In this document: positions 19,147 through 29,133 of the stretch, piece by piece
Layout: the number at the start of each line of letters is the position of its first letter
How positions within the stretch are numbered: position 1 is the first letter of the stretch
Source of the DNA: Capronia americana
Lineage: Eukaryota > Ascomycota > Eurotiomycetes > Chaetothyriales > Herpotrichiellaceae
Assembly: GCA_016110215.1 (NCBI GenBank)
Contig: JADWQD010000005.1
Span: 806,001 to 870,000, forward strand
Direction: 5' to 3'
Length of the DNA stretch: 64,000 nt
Program-made: the position numbers and the translations under genes
The notes under the pieces: generated by a model
The model's database searches: none
Told to the model about the DNA's origin: nothing
What the model saw: only the letters and a program-made list of their open reading frames with translations

Positions 19147-21012
19147 ATGTCCACAACCACGGCAGCCACAGGCACGATGCTACAATCCCCAGCGAAGAGA
19201 CGGAAACTCGACCATGTCGAGTCCCAGACTGTCGATAATACTGCCCATGAAATTGGACAACCCACTACACCAACCCGAGCGTCGTACCTCTCTCCGACAA
19301 AGAGTTCTCTAGCCCGCTCACACCCCCACCTCATTGCCCGCTCCACTCGGCGCTCTGTCACAGAACAGAGAGGCAAAGCGCTGCGCGACGAAATTCTCAA
19401 CGCAAGACACCAACCTGCGCAAGCGTCAGAGGAACAGCGGTCTGAAAGCTTGGATCGTGTTGGTGATTCAGCCCCGAGGCAGGGAGATAACGGCGCGTCC
19501 GAGACACATCTGGATGCTACTGCAGAAGAGACTACTGTTGGCCGGAATGCAGCACAGCGCAACGAGCACACCCTCCCTCCGTCGAATGAACAACAGCCAG
19601 CACACGATAGACGCCGTGAAAGGAGCATCTCAAGTGAAGACCCTGCACCGCCAATCATATTACCACAATTGGTATCAAGGAAGGAATCATCTGCTAGGCC
19701 CCCCTCTCGCAGCCAGTCTGGGGAGCCCGAGTTGCCGCCAACGCCTGTCGAGCTTGGTCTAAGTGCTGCACCAGAGCGTCCTCGAGGCCTCGCATTAAGC
19801 AGCAGCCCCAGAGGCTCGAAGATGAGCACGGGCACTAAACGGCGGCGACGACGGCCAACTGCGCCCCTTACGAGCAGTCCCCTCAAAGCAAAGACACTTG
19901 AGGCTGCCAAATCCGACAATGAGGAAGCGACGGAAGAAGAAGCAGTCCAAGACGATATTCGGGAAGCGTCAGAGAGCGAACCTGAGGAGGCGCAACAATT
20001 GAGTGCAGAAGAGTCAACAGCGTTGACGGAGCAACACTCAACACTCGAATCATTGCGGGAACAATTGAAGCAGCTGAGGCAGGATCATCAACTCCTCCAG
20101 GAGGCTATCGACGGCAATAATGACTTGAGTGAAGAAATTTTATCTTTGCTCCGACAGTCCGTCGTCCAGAACGATGTCATTCTGACATCGAAGTCCAGTA
20201 ATGACGAAGACAGCGTCTCTGCTTACCTGACACTATTCACGCCGGCCAATCTACAACTTTCAAGTCATACCGAGACAAAACTCATAAAAGATCGAACGAA
20301 GATCATCCATCGTGTGAAGGTGGGAGCACCGCCTCCGTGGCTTCCAAATGCTCTCACCTGCTTGTTTGAAGTGGTCATCGATGCTGAGAACGCACAGATC
20401 GGACATGTGGAGTTGAAAGAAGTAATGTTGGCCGTTACCCGCCGCACGAAGTCAACAAAATCCGAAATCTACAGATGGGTCCATGACCGCTTGGATCACC
20501 CTCTCCATCGGCTCGACGTTAGTGGCCTGGTCTGGGGTATGGGACGATGGTTCAGTGCAGCAGTCGAACGGGCTAAAGTCTTTCGATGGATTGACCTGAA
20601 GTACAAAAGATCCCAAGACGATGCCGAGGGCCAAATAGACGAGAAAGAGGAAGAGTTGACTCGAGATACATGCATTGAACTAGCACGATATCTGGATAGC
20701 ACCCAAAATTCAGCCATCGATGCCGACGTGACGGCCACCTCTGGCGGCAAGAAGTACCGGAAGAGACTCATGCTTAACTGGCATATCGACCTAGACTGGG
20801 CTGGCGGACTTATCTCAAATATTCAGATCTCGGCCACTGGCATCCCTCTAAAGGCGGAGCCTGGGTTGAAGACCATCTTCTGCAGCCTCGTCCCAAAGGT
20901 GGGTGTGAAGGGTGCATTCAAGAACATTTGGAGCATGATTCATAGTGAGGCTGAGGAGTACAAGTTCGACAGTGCTAAGGGACTGGGAAAGAAGCGGCGA
21001 CGAAACGAATGA
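19147..21012 (+). CDS. nuclear coiled-coil protein, probably a CENP-P-like inner kinetochore subunit
   Basis: 621 residues from ATG 19147. The N-terminal 285 residues are disordered, with S-P-A-K-R-R-K-L-D, P-T-R-A-S-Y-L-S-P-T-K and a basic K-R-R-R-R-R-P tract near 235, which points to a nuclear or chromatin protein. A coiled coil spans about 288-342 (S-L-R-E-Q-L-K-Q-L-R-Q-D-H-Q-L-L). The last 270 residues look like a folded alpha/beta module: F-T-P-A-N-L-Q-L, P-P-W-L-P-N-A-L-T-C-L-F-E-V, L-V-W-G-M-G-R-W-F and L-N-W-H-I-D-L-D-W-A-G-G. The coiled coil followed by an RWD-like pair, and the W-x-I-x-x-D-x-x-G strand, fit CENP-P/Ctf19 of the COMA-type complex. This is pattern recognition, not proof; a different nuclear protein remains possible. 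Confidence 0.6.
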   Translation: MSTTTAATGTMLQSPAKRRKLDHVESQTVDNTAHEIGQPTTPTRASYLSPTKSSLARSHPHLIARSTRRSVTEQRGKALRDEILNARHQPAQASEEQRSESLDRVGDSAPRQGDNGASETHLDATAEETTVGRNAAQRNEHTLPPSNEQQPAHDRRRERSISSEDPAPPIILPQLVSRKESSARPPSRSQSGEPELPPTPVELGLSAAPERPRGLALSSSPRGSKMSTGTKRRRRRPTAPLTSSPLKAKTLEAAKSDNEEATEEEAVQDDIREASESEPEEAQQLSAEESTALTEQHSTLESLREQLKQLRQDHQLLQEAIDGNNDLSEEILSLLRQSVVQNDVILTSKSSNDEDSVSAYLTLFTPANLQLSSHTETKLIKDRTKIIHRVKVGAPPPWLPNALTCLFEVVIDAENAQIGHVELKEVMLAVTRRTKSTKSEIYRWVHDRLDHPLHRLDVSGLVWGMGRWFSAAVERAKVFRWIDLKYKRSQDDAEGQIDEKEEELTRDTCIELARYLDSTQNSAIDADVTATSGGKKYRKRLMLNWHIDLDWAGGLISNIQISATGIPLKAEPGLKTIFCSLVPKVGVKGAFKNIWSMIHSEAEEYKFDSAKGLGKKRRRNE

Positions 21013-21562
21013 GCATGGTTCTGCTCTACAGATTCATGATTCTATGATTTTACGAGTACAGTGAGATGCCTATGGGCAAGCAATATGCCTGTTGCAGATG
21101 CCAACGGGTCGGATATTGAACATACGAGCACAGAAATCACGGTTCACTGTCGGCGGCAGGCATTGCGCCCGGGATCAAGTAGTTGATGGTCGAGGTGTCA
21201 GGAAAGAAATCATTGCCCTCACTTGAATCTGAATTTCATTGATCTCGCCTATGCTTTTCTCATGCATCTGCTCTGAAGGCCAGGACAGGATCGATAGACG
21301 ATTTGCACCTGCAGCGTGAGCATTACTTCATATGCCATGTCTCTATTGCTGTCTTTATCACAAACCGATGACATGCACAGACGTTCCCCAAATGACTTTG
21401 GTACGCACGAAGCGCCGACCTGAGGCATGCTGAATGCACAGTTTGCATTGAATGACCTGTTTGCTCTCAAGCTTGCAGTAGACTCTGATTCTCAAGCAAG
21501 CATGCACATCTTAGCCTCTGACCACATGACCCCATCGTACCGACTTGATGGAATCAGCCGGC
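21013..21562. other. convergent 3' spacer
   Basis: 550 bp between the CENP-P-like gene and RPL13, presumably both 3' UTRs. No gene seen. Confidence 0.4.
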
Positions 21563-22492
21563 TTATTTCTTCTTCGCATCCTCAGCGTCCTCCTTGGCCT
21601 TGTTTCTCTTCTCCCGCGCGCCCACATACCGCGCGTCGGCCCTCAGGTTCCTCAACTTCGTGTACGCAGCCTCCTCGCCGCTAGGCAGATCACCCTTCTT
21701 CACCTCGCTGAACGCATGCTTAATGCCCACTCCGCTGTCGATGGGGAGGACGCCCGAGACCTTCCTGGAGATCTTGCTGCTGTCAGAAGCCAGCTTGACG
21801 TCGTCTTCCGAGCTGTCGAGTTTCTTGAATTGGCCGGACTTGCGGGGGAAGAGGATCAGGCGGGACTTGTAGGTCTTGAGGCGTTGCACGTTCAGCGTCA
21901 GCGTCTCTTGGTTGGTGTTCAGGCGGCGCGGGTCGACGGCAATGCCGATTGTGGGTGCGAGTTTGCGGGCAATACCGGCTTCCTGGAGAGAAGAAAGTGT
22001 TAGTGGGCTTGATTGTCGTGGGTAGGCTGCGGGTGTAATTTTCAATGCCCGAATAAAGTCATCAATGGGTATTTTCGAGACAGGATGGAACAGGAAAGCT
22101 TCGAGGCCGAAACTTTTGAATCTGCTCTCCCGGCTTCCCGCTCCAACGCAGATCTCAAGAAGGGAAGAAAGTCTGCTTGCAAAAATCGAGAGATGCGAAA
22201 TTGGATGTGAAATCGAGTCGGAGTCCAAACTGGACTTGTCACTCCATACCTTCAACTCCTGCAATGTGAACCCTCTACCAGCGCGCGCACGTCGGTTGTA
22301 CTTGATCGTGGGGCATCGGACTACAGGTCTCAACTTGTCGACGGGACGGGGGGCGACGGCGGCGGCTTTGGCCAGACGAGCGGCGCGGCGTCGAGACTTG
22401 CGGCCTGGCTGGTCGAAATGCACGCGCACACGGCGCTGCCAGTCCTTGTGGAAGTGGTTGTTGGGGAGCTGCTGGTTGTGCTTGATCGCCAT
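21563..22492 (-). CDS. RPL13: 60S ribosomal protein eL13
   Basis: Two exons encode 220 residues. Exon 1 (22492..22250) starts M-A-I-K-H-N-Q-Q-L-P-N-N-H-F-H-K-D-W and ends F-T-L-Q-E-L-K. Exon 2 (21982..21563) continues E-A-G-I-A-R-K-L-A-P-T-I-G-I-A-V-D-P-R-R, matching eL13 exactly where the intron is removed. The 267-nt intron has donor GTATGG, a CACTAAC branch site and acceptor CTCCAG. The protein is highly basic with a Lys-rich end. It is a structural component of the large subunit and shares transcriptional demand with PWP1 and DBP7 in this window. The intron is unusual in being a multiple of three and free of in-frame stops, so an unspliced message would still be readable for 309 codons. 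Confidence 0.96.
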   Translation of the reverse strand: MAIKHNQQLPNNHFHKDWQRRVRVHFDQPGRKSRRRAARLAKAAAVAPRPVDKLRPVVRCPTIKYNRRARAGRGFTLQELKVWSDKSSLDSDSISHPISHLSIFASRLSSLLEICVGAGSRESRFKSFGLEAFLFHPVSKIPIDDFIRALKITPAAYPRQSSPLTLSSLQEAGIARKLAPTIGIAVDPRRLNTNQETLTLNVQRLKTYKSRLILFPRKSGQFKKLDSSEDDVKLASDSSKISRKVSGVLPIDSGVGIKHAFSEVKKGDLPSGEEAAYTKLRNLRADARYVGAREKRNKAKEDAEDAKKK

Positions 22493-23068
22493 TGCTGCGA
22501 AATGACGATGTCGACAAGCGTGCGTGGGTGCAAAGGGAACGACGGTGAGGTGAGGTTCGTCAATCTGGCTCGCAGGCCGTGAACTTTTTGGTGTGGAGCG
22601 CTGCCCAAATTCTTCTTGGCATTGTGTGTCATGTGACTTGGCTTGACCAGCGGGATCCGGGTTCCAGCCTCGCTGCTTTTATGTCCCCAGCCTTGTTTCG
22701 CTTGCACGCAGGCTGGCGAGCTGGTTTCCACTAGTAGTCAGCACGAGGGTGTCTCGAACCCGACGGTGTTTCACAGGCGCAAGGATGCCCCCCGCAGCAC
22801 ACGTCGAGCACGGTCTCAGGCACGCGTCGCCTACAGAGTACTCCTTACAGAGGACGAGCCTTCAAATTGAAGCTGAGACTATCTTCATTGATGAGACTTG
22901 AGCATGAGCTATCTGTGGTAGAGACATCCTAACGCATGACTTCCCGAAAATCGCCTCCCAACGCCCCCTCTGAGAGGAATTGAAGGTATCAATACAATCA
23001 TCTCCCAACCACCTGTCATCTAATCATATGGCTCCAAGCATCACTCATTTCAACAATCTCTCATTCAC
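22493..23068. other. RPL13 promoter and 3' UTR of the next gene
   Basis: 576 bp. The side next to 22492 is the ribosomal protein promoter and leader; the far side is the 3' UTR of the coiled-coil gene, which is on the same strand. No gene seen. Confidence 0.4.
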
Positions 23069-24436
23069 CTAGCCTTGACTCCAAGATTCGATCCCAAGTC
23101 CAACACCTTGAGCTATCTTTGCCTTCTTCGCCTTGATATCCAATTCCCCAGAACTTGGCCCTCTCTTCTTAGAATGGCTCGATTTCTTGATCGGTCCGAA
23201 TAGCTTGCTCTGTAAAAGGTTGCTGGACCGCTCTGCACCTTGTGAAAGTCTCAAGCTCTCTTGACTTCCCGGGTTTCTCCGCAACATCTCGCTGGCCATA
23301 GAGCTCGCCTGGGACTGTTGGATGTTATCGTCACTGGCGGCTTCTTCGACGTCAGATATTGATATGGTACTGTCACGGTCATGACGTTCTCTTTCTGCGG
23401 ACTCAATTACCAGTTGAGAAGCGGGCGCAGAGAACGGTACCATAGATTCGGGATAGCTTTCTTGAGTTATCGGCCGAGTCTGGATCGGTGTGGTCTGAAG
23501 GGATGACAGGGAGTGTGCCCCACGGGTGTGACCATGCTTCAGTCTCGAAGTATGAGTCCGAGTAGGAGTCGATGGAACACTGAGACTTTCTCCACTAAGA
23601 ACTTCTCCTGCTGCAAGGAGGGCGGCGATGTTGGAAACATTTGGTGCAGACTGTGGAAATTGAGGTACCGGCTTGCGTTGGGGTGTGGTAAATGCATCCC
23701 GAGGAGTTGTGTATGAAGGCGACATGCTCTTCAGTCTGGTGAAATGCTCCCGGTTTTCTCGGATTCTCTTCTTCAGCAAGTGGTTCTCTTCTTCCAGCTG
23801 CTCGCATCTATCCTTCTGCAGTTCGACCAGCTTCTTCGCTCGTGCTAGCCGCCTTTCTGCTTCATCGCGCTCTTCTTCCAACGCCTTACAAGTTCTCGTG
23901 AGTGCCTCGATCTGCGGATGTGGCGGCGGCAGCGAGTTGCGTTGAGACATAGTCCGTTGCTTGTACTCGGCAGCTTGAAGAACCTCAACCTCCCTTCGAG
24001 TCATTTGGTGTTCGATCTCGGCTCGCTGTGCTGCTTCTTCCGACTCCATAGCGAGGAGATTGTGCTGTAGTTTGAAGTGGGCGGCCGAGGTTCTTGCTTC
24101 TCGGACCGCTGCAACCAGGTCTTTGGTCATGGTCCGCAACTCTTCGATATCCGCGGTCGCAATGGTATCTGGTGTGGGGAGCGCGCGAAGAACATTGGAC
24201 CTGGCGGTAGTTGGAGGGGGGGAAGCAAGACGAGTCTCTTCATCGCTGGGATGAAGTCGGTTGACTGGTGACTGGAAGCGGGGAGGTTGTGTGGACGGCG
24301 GGGGAGTCATAGACGCAGACATCGGAGGAGGCGATGTATAAGCAGATTTGTTCATGCTATCGGCTGAGCGAGTTCGAGCGGGCGGTGGAGTTGAAGGAGC
24401 CACCGAGTGGTCTGCGCTGGCTTGCGAGTTCGCCAT
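23069..24436 (-). CDS. uncharacterised coiled-coil protein, probably nuclear
   Basis: 455 residues from ATG 24436 (M-A-N-S-Q-A-S-A-D). Residues 1-90 are Ser/Pro/Thr-rich. A long coiled coil covers about 95-240 (I-E-E-L-R-T-M-T-K-D-L, then R-T-C-K-A-L-E-E-E-R-D-E-A-E-R-R-L). The rest is Ser/Thr-rich with repeated S/T-P sites such as S-Y-T-T-P-R and F-T-T-P-Q-R-K-P-V-P. The end carries basic tracts K-K-S-S-H-S-K-K-R-G-P and K-A-K-K-A-K-I and a small conserved-looking tail V-G-L-G-I-E-S-W-S. The many proline-directed sites suggest CDK- or MAPK-type phosphorylation, and the basic tracts a nuclear location. I do not recognise the family and assign no function. Confidence 0.7.
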   Translation of the reverse strand: MANSQASADHSVAPSTPPPARTRSADSMNKSAYTSPPPMSASMTPPPSTQPPRFQSPVNRLHPSDEETRLASPPPTTARSNVLRALPTPDTIATADIEELRTMTKDLVAAVREARTSAAHFKLQHNLLAMESEEAAQRAEIEHQMTRREVEVLQAAEYKQRTMSQRNSLPPPHPQIEALTRTCKALEEERDEAERRLARAKKLVELQKDRCEQLEEENHLLKKRIRENREHFTRLKSMSPSYTTPRDAFTTPQRKPVPQFPQSAPNVSNIAALLAAGEVLSGESLSVPSTPTRTHTSRLKHGHTRGAHSLSSLQTTPIQTRPITQESYPESMVPFSAPASQLVIESAERERHDRDSTISISDVEEAASDDNIQQSQASSMASEMLRRNPGSQESLRLSQGAERSSNLLQSKLFGPIKKSSHSKKRGPSSGELDIKAKKAKIAQGVGLGIESWSQG

Positions 24437-25217
24437 GATGATTCGAGTTGGTATAGCGTAAGCTTGTATGAGGAGCGTGTTGTGAGGGCCTGGAAATCCT
24501 GGGATCTGGAGAACCGAATGGCCGGGCTATAAGATCAGCGCGAATTGTTCTTTCGAGTTGTCACTCGGAGCCGATGCTATTGATAGACGGAGTGGAGTGT
24601 CGGACGGACGGGCCTCTGCAACAGTGCGCTCTTAACGAGTTTGTGATTGAGACATTGCCATGATAATCTGCGAGACCTTGGGACCTGACTTAGACCGGGG
24701 CAATGGAAGGAGATCACGGCAAGCACAGACGCAGCATGGTATTTGAGCGGCAGCGGTACCAGCACTGATGGTGAAGAGTTGAAGCAGGAGCTGGAATTCG
24801 AAGAGGCTGGTGCGAGGTGGGGAAAGACACCAACCAGCCTTGTCTCGTTCTCACCTTGAAGCGTGCTTGGGCGTGGCCGGGCGGCCGCTTGACGCGTAAA
24901 ACTGGCGCCAAAGCGCACCCCAGACGCAACCCTGGCGTGCACGGGCTAGCCCGAGACGGATAAGGGCCATAGGCGGCCCTGGGTGTCAAGTGGCTTCCCG
25001 TTAGCGCCGTTGTTTTGGGCAACCGACCCCTGATCGATCCGTGGATGTCAACACCGGATTTCTTTTTTCAAGGTTCACCATTCCCAAGAAACACCTGAAC
25101 TTTGTATACTCCATGGCATACTGTGCTGCAACGCATCGCGAACCGACGATAGTGCAGCCGGGCTCGACGATGTTTTGATGAAGCCAACGGAAATCAGTTG
25201 ATATACAGATCGAAAGC
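24437..25217. promoter_or_regulatory. divergent promoter region between the coiled-coil and LRR genes
   Basis: 781 bp between diverging start codons. It should hold two promoters and leaders. Short open frames here are not protein-like. Confidence 0.4.
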
Positions 25218-28200
25218 ATGGACCACCACAACGAGCAGGGGTCTCACATCCCCGTCCGTGGCAGCCTTTCACGTCTGTCCAAGCTACCCATGCCACGTGC
25301 GATGGCTTCTACCGACAACTTGAAACTCTCTGCGCGCTCGTCAACTGCTCTGGACATTCATCACGATGAACTGCGCAAGACATCTCATCTCCCTCGCCCG
25401 ACAGGGCCACCGACGCCGTTGGGAGAGAACTTCAATCAGTCAATTCGGTCGCGATACGGCTGGACCGACAAACCGGCGAACTTGAGGAGTCGGTCTCCCG
25501 TGAGGGATGCCCTCAGGGACGTGCAATCCTCAGCTATGGAGACTACTCCCCCTGGTACGGTTTCTGATGGCCCAGTATTTGAGGCTGGCAATGAGAATCC
25601 TACCTTAGCGAAGTCGGGAATGAAAGACATGCCGCGACCTCAAGAACTTTCGCCCACTCCATCCCCTACGGCAACTCGACCAGATTCACCAAATAAGAGA
25701 CCCTTCAGGCCGCCTGGCAGGATGTCTCCTACCAAAGACATGACGGCCTTACCGCCGGTTATCTCCCCTGGCGAGATTTATACGCCGCCCAAGGCTTTCG
25801 TCAAAGGCCAACGCTCGCGAATCGCTAAACCTCTGCGAGAGCCTAGAAGGACATCCAGTTCTGCCTTCGATATTCAGCCTAAGGAGGCCAGTGGGGTGCT
25901 CTCGTCGAAATACTCTTCACAGACCGTGAAAGTGAAACCGACGTATACACAGAAATCGGTAAAATCGCCCACCTTAGCATCAAAGCCGTCTCTGTCTTCC
26001 ATATTCAAAGAACCTCCATCCTCAGCGAAACCCAGTGGCAAGCTTGCAGTCTCTGGTGTCGGGTCGTCCATAGCTCTGCTGAAGCCAAGATCGAGAGGTG
26101 AAAATACGCTCGCACCGTCAACACCACCGAAAGCAAACTCAAAGGCGAAGAGGGATGCTATGCTGCATCAAGATTCAACTGGTGCCACATTGAAAGAATC
26201 GCAAGCAAATACTCCGCCAAAGTCTTCAGCCGCTCTACGAGAAACCATTGCAAAAGCGAAAGCAGCAAAGAGGAAAGCTCGAGAGAGTGCAGGCTCGGCC
26301 GTTGTATCGTCCTCAGAAACGCCCATTGGGCCATCCGGCTTCGCTGAAGACGAATTGTCTCATGGTGGCGACAACCATGGCCTTTTGCGCAAGCGCATAC
26401 AGCAGGCCACAAGTTCTGGCTACCTCAACATTGCAGCAATGAACTTGCAGCAGATACCCACAGAAGTCATGAAAATGTACGATCCAGAGCACCTTACAAC
26501 AAACTGGGCAGATCTGGTAGACCTGACGAAGGTGAATGCGGCTGATAACGAGATTGAGGAGTTAAACGAAGATATGTTTCCTCAGATAACGAGAGATGAT
26601 GGGGAGATGAATCACCAATTCCTTGGGTTAGAGATTCTCGATCTGCACAGAAACCGTCTGGCGCGACTCCCGCAAGGCTTGTCTATGCTGGAACGACTTC
26701 ACACCCTGAATTTGAGTGGTAACAAGCTCACAAACGAATCTCTGGATATCATCAGCCAGATACCCAAGCTACGAGAGCTCTTCCTTGCTGACAATTGCAT
26801 CGAAGGCGAATTGGGCCTCAATCGATCTGGATCAAATAACTGTTCTTACCTCGAAAATCTCGAAGTCCTCGATCTTCACGGCAATGCGGTGAGCAGCTTT
26901 GGTGCAGAGGGGCTTCTTATGCTCAAGAATATAAGGATCTTGAATGTTGCGGGCAACAAACTATCATGCTTGGATTGGCAGTTGCTATCGATGTCAACGC
27001 TGACGGAATTGAACCTCTCCAAGAATCGTTTCTCTGGGGTCCTCTTCTCTACGCGTGACTTGAGTTTCAAGGAGCTCCGAAATCTGGATGCATCATACAA
27101 TGACCTTACCAGTTTAACTTCTGGTGACGATGAGGATGGGACATTTTTCTCAAATATCCGAACCCTCAACTTGACTGGCAATAAGCTGACCAGCTTGCCT
27201 TCCCTCAGAAGTCTCACGGACTTGATAAGCCTGCAACTTTCAGACAACAAGCTATCAGAAATACCTTCAGGTTTCGCACAGCTAGAGAGCTTGAAGAGTG
27301 CAGACTTTGCGAACAATGACATCCGACTTATCCCTGCAGAACTCGCCACGATGGCCAACCTGACGAGCATCAATCTCGTGGGAAACCCGCTCAGAGAGAA
27401 GAAGTATCTCACGATGGGCACAACGGACCTCAAACTGGATCTTGAGAAGAAACTTGAACCTACCGAGCCTGGCAACAGCCCTTCAGAACCCAGCTCTGGA
27501 GATGCCGTCTCTACCAGCCAATACCGCTATGCTCCCTCCAACGGCATCCTTGACCTTTCCTCCCAAACACTATCCGCAATCCCCATGGAATTGATCGACC
27601 TCACCTCCGAAGTCCTAACCCTCAAACTCTCCAACAACGAGCTCTCCTCCTTTCCCACAGACCTCCTCTCGCACCCTTCATTGAAATACTCCCTCCAATC
27701 TCTCGACCTGTCACATAACCCCCAACTCCACCCAACAGACTACCTCACCTCCGAACTCTTCATGCCCAACCTCAAATCTCTGTACATTGTGTCTACGGGT
27801 CTGACGAGCCTGGACGCATTGACAACGCACCTTCGAGCCCCGGAGCTTAGGGAGATCAACATTTCGTGCCACAGATTAGCAGGCCATGTGCCGTGGGTAA
27901 GGGCGTGGTGGCCAAAGGTCACAACCCTGCTAGCGACAGACAACTGGTTCACTTCCGTCGATGTCGAAGGCGTCCGTGGTCTCGAGGTCTTGGACATCCG
28001 GAACAATGAAATCGAAGCTCTACCTGCCAAGATCGGCCTCTTGGGCAATCTCCCTGGCAGCAAGGACAAGACGCCGGGGAAACTACGGGTCCTGGAGGTC
28101 AGTGGCAATAGATTCCGTGTCCCGAGGCTAGTCGTCGTGGAGAAGGGCACCGAGGCTGTCTTGAGGGATCTGAGGAGGATGATCAAGGCCGAGGAAGTGA

Positions 28201-28226
28201 CGGACGAGTGGAGGGAGGTGCTGTGA
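25218..28226 (+). CDS. leucine-rich repeat protein (LRRC40/SDS22-like LRR array)
   Basis: 1002 residues from ATG 25218. The first 390 residues are disordered, basic and Ser/Pro-rich. From about 400 a continuous LRR array begins (L-E-I-L-D-L-H-R-N-R-L-A-R-L-P, L-H-T-L-N-L-S-G-N-K-L-T, L-E-V-L-D-L-H-G-N-A-V-S-S-F), with roughly twenty 22-24-residue repeats of the LxxLxLxxNxL type. A charged linker interrupts the array around 750 before the repeats resume. The C-terminus (L-E-V-S-G-N-R-F-R-V-P-R) caps the array. The long disordered N-terminus followed by LRRs resembles fungal homologues of LRRC40. Such arrays are binding scaffolds; the partner cannot be inferred. One exon, no membrane segment or signal peptide, so probably cytosolic or nuclear. 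Confidence 0.85.
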   Translation: MDHHNEQGSHIPVRGSLSRLSKLPMPRAMASTDNLKLSARSSTALDIHHDELRKTSHLPRPTGPPTPLGENFNQSIRSRYGWTDKPANLRSRSPVRDALRDVQSSAMETTPPGTVSDGPVFEAGNENPTLAKSGMKDMPRPQELSPTPSPTATRPDSPNKRPFRPPGRMSPTKDMTALPPVISPGEIYTPPKAFVKGQRSRIAKPLREPRRTSSSAFDIQPKEASGVLSSKYSSQTVKVKPTYTQKSVKSPTLASKPSLSSIFKEPPSSAKPSGKLAVSGVGSSIALLKPRSRGENTLAPSTPPKANSKAKRDAMLHQDSTGATLKESQANTPPKSSAALRETIAKAKAAKRKARESAGSAVVSSSETPIGPSGFAEDELSHGGDNHGLLRKRIQQATSSGYLNIAAMNLQQIPTEVMKMYDPEHLTTNWADLVDLTKVNAADNEIEELNEDMFPQITRDDGEMNHQFLGLEILDLHRNRLARLPQGLSMLERLHTLNLSGNKLTNESLDIISQIPKLRELFLADNCIEGELGLNRSGSNNCSYLENLEVLDLHGNAVSSFGAEGLLMLKNIRILNVAGNKLSCLDWQLLSMSTLTELNLSKNRFSGVLFSTRDLSFKELRNLDASYNDLTSLTSGDDEDGTFFSNIRTLNLTGNKLTSLPSLRSLTDLISLQLSDNKLSEIPSGFAQLESLKSADFANNDIRLIPAELATMANLTSINLVGNPLREKKYLTMGTTDLKLDLEKKLEPTEPGNSPSEPSSGDAVSTSQYRYAPSNGILDLSSQTLSAIPMELIDLTSEVLTLKLSNNELSSFPTDLLSHPSLKYSLQSLDLSHNPQLHPTDYLTSELFMPNLKSLYIVSTGLTSLDALTTHLRAPELREINISCHRLAGHVPWVRAWWPKVTTLLATDNWFTSVDVEGVRGLEVLDIRNNEIEALPAKIGLLGNLPGSKDKTPGKLRVLEVSGNRFRVPRLVVVEKGTEAVLRDLRRMIKAEEVTDEWREVL

Positions 28227-29133
28227 TGCGACCGCGACGCTAATACTGACTTTTTGGCCAGGCAGGCGATCGTGGTGGTTGATCATCGACTCTTTCCTCC
28301 ACCACTCTGACGCGTGCATTCTCTCCTGGGGTTACAGTACTCTCCCCGACGTGATTCGGTGTGTTGTCATTTCTGCGCTTCAGCACATCAGCACGTCAAC
28401 CTCTAGGAGGGAGACTTTGACCACCAGGAGGGCCGCCACTTTGGCGTACAGAGGATCACGTGGCGTTGATACTGTAGATGTATCCGGGGCTTTTGCACGT
28501 ACATTAGATTTTGTACTGTTAACCTAATTAATTGACGTTCAACACTTGACGTTTCCACTTTTAGTGGACGAGGTTCTCTTTTCGCAACTAGGATTGAACA
28601 CACGAAGTTTTGGGTGACGTCTCGGGCAGAGATGTCATTCTTGCTGTAGCACTGGAGAAGCGAGCACGGTAATCAATATGCACAGTCCTCTAGGAGGTTT
28701 CGAGTAATGGAATGCATGGAGTCAGACAAGATATCAGAGACATCACATTTCCATCTACCGGCACGAGGGCTTCTAATTACGACTTGGTCACTCCGTCCGA
28801 TGCGGTCCGTAGCACACAACCTATCATGTTAGTTCGGGGGAGAGGGCAAAAGAGGAAGCGAGATAAGCACCCACACTCCGTACTTCATGCATCGAAAGAC
28901 GAGATGCGGGGCGAGGCTGAGACGGCAAGGCTGCAGGCGGTGAAGAGTGGCAGTAACTACCATTGGCCTGATGTTTTGTTTTCGGCCACTAGTGACATAC
29001 TCACTACGCCTCGACTTCTCCAGAGAAAGGGTATCTTTGTTCCATATTCATAGTTCCGTGGTGTCGCCTAGATATCGCGACAATGGCAGGTCAGTATCAG
29101 TGAGTCCTGCGGCTGATTGATGTACTCACTGTG
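28227..29133. other. spacer: LRR gene 3' UTR and BUB3 promoter
   Basis: About 0.9 kb with no recognisable gene. A second copy of the BUB3 start cassette (ATGGCAGGTCA) lies at 29083 just before the annotated start. Confidence 0.4.

Noticed and set aside
19134..19919. 261-codon open frame antisense to the CENP-P-like gene
   Set aside because: It mirrors the codon pattern of the sense gene, is Arg/Ser/Cys-rich and shows no domain; a shadow frame.
21983..22249. possible snoRNA in the RPL13 intron (TTGATGA, C-box-like)
   Set aside because: No D box at a suitable distance and no terminal stem; not enough for a C/D snoRNA.
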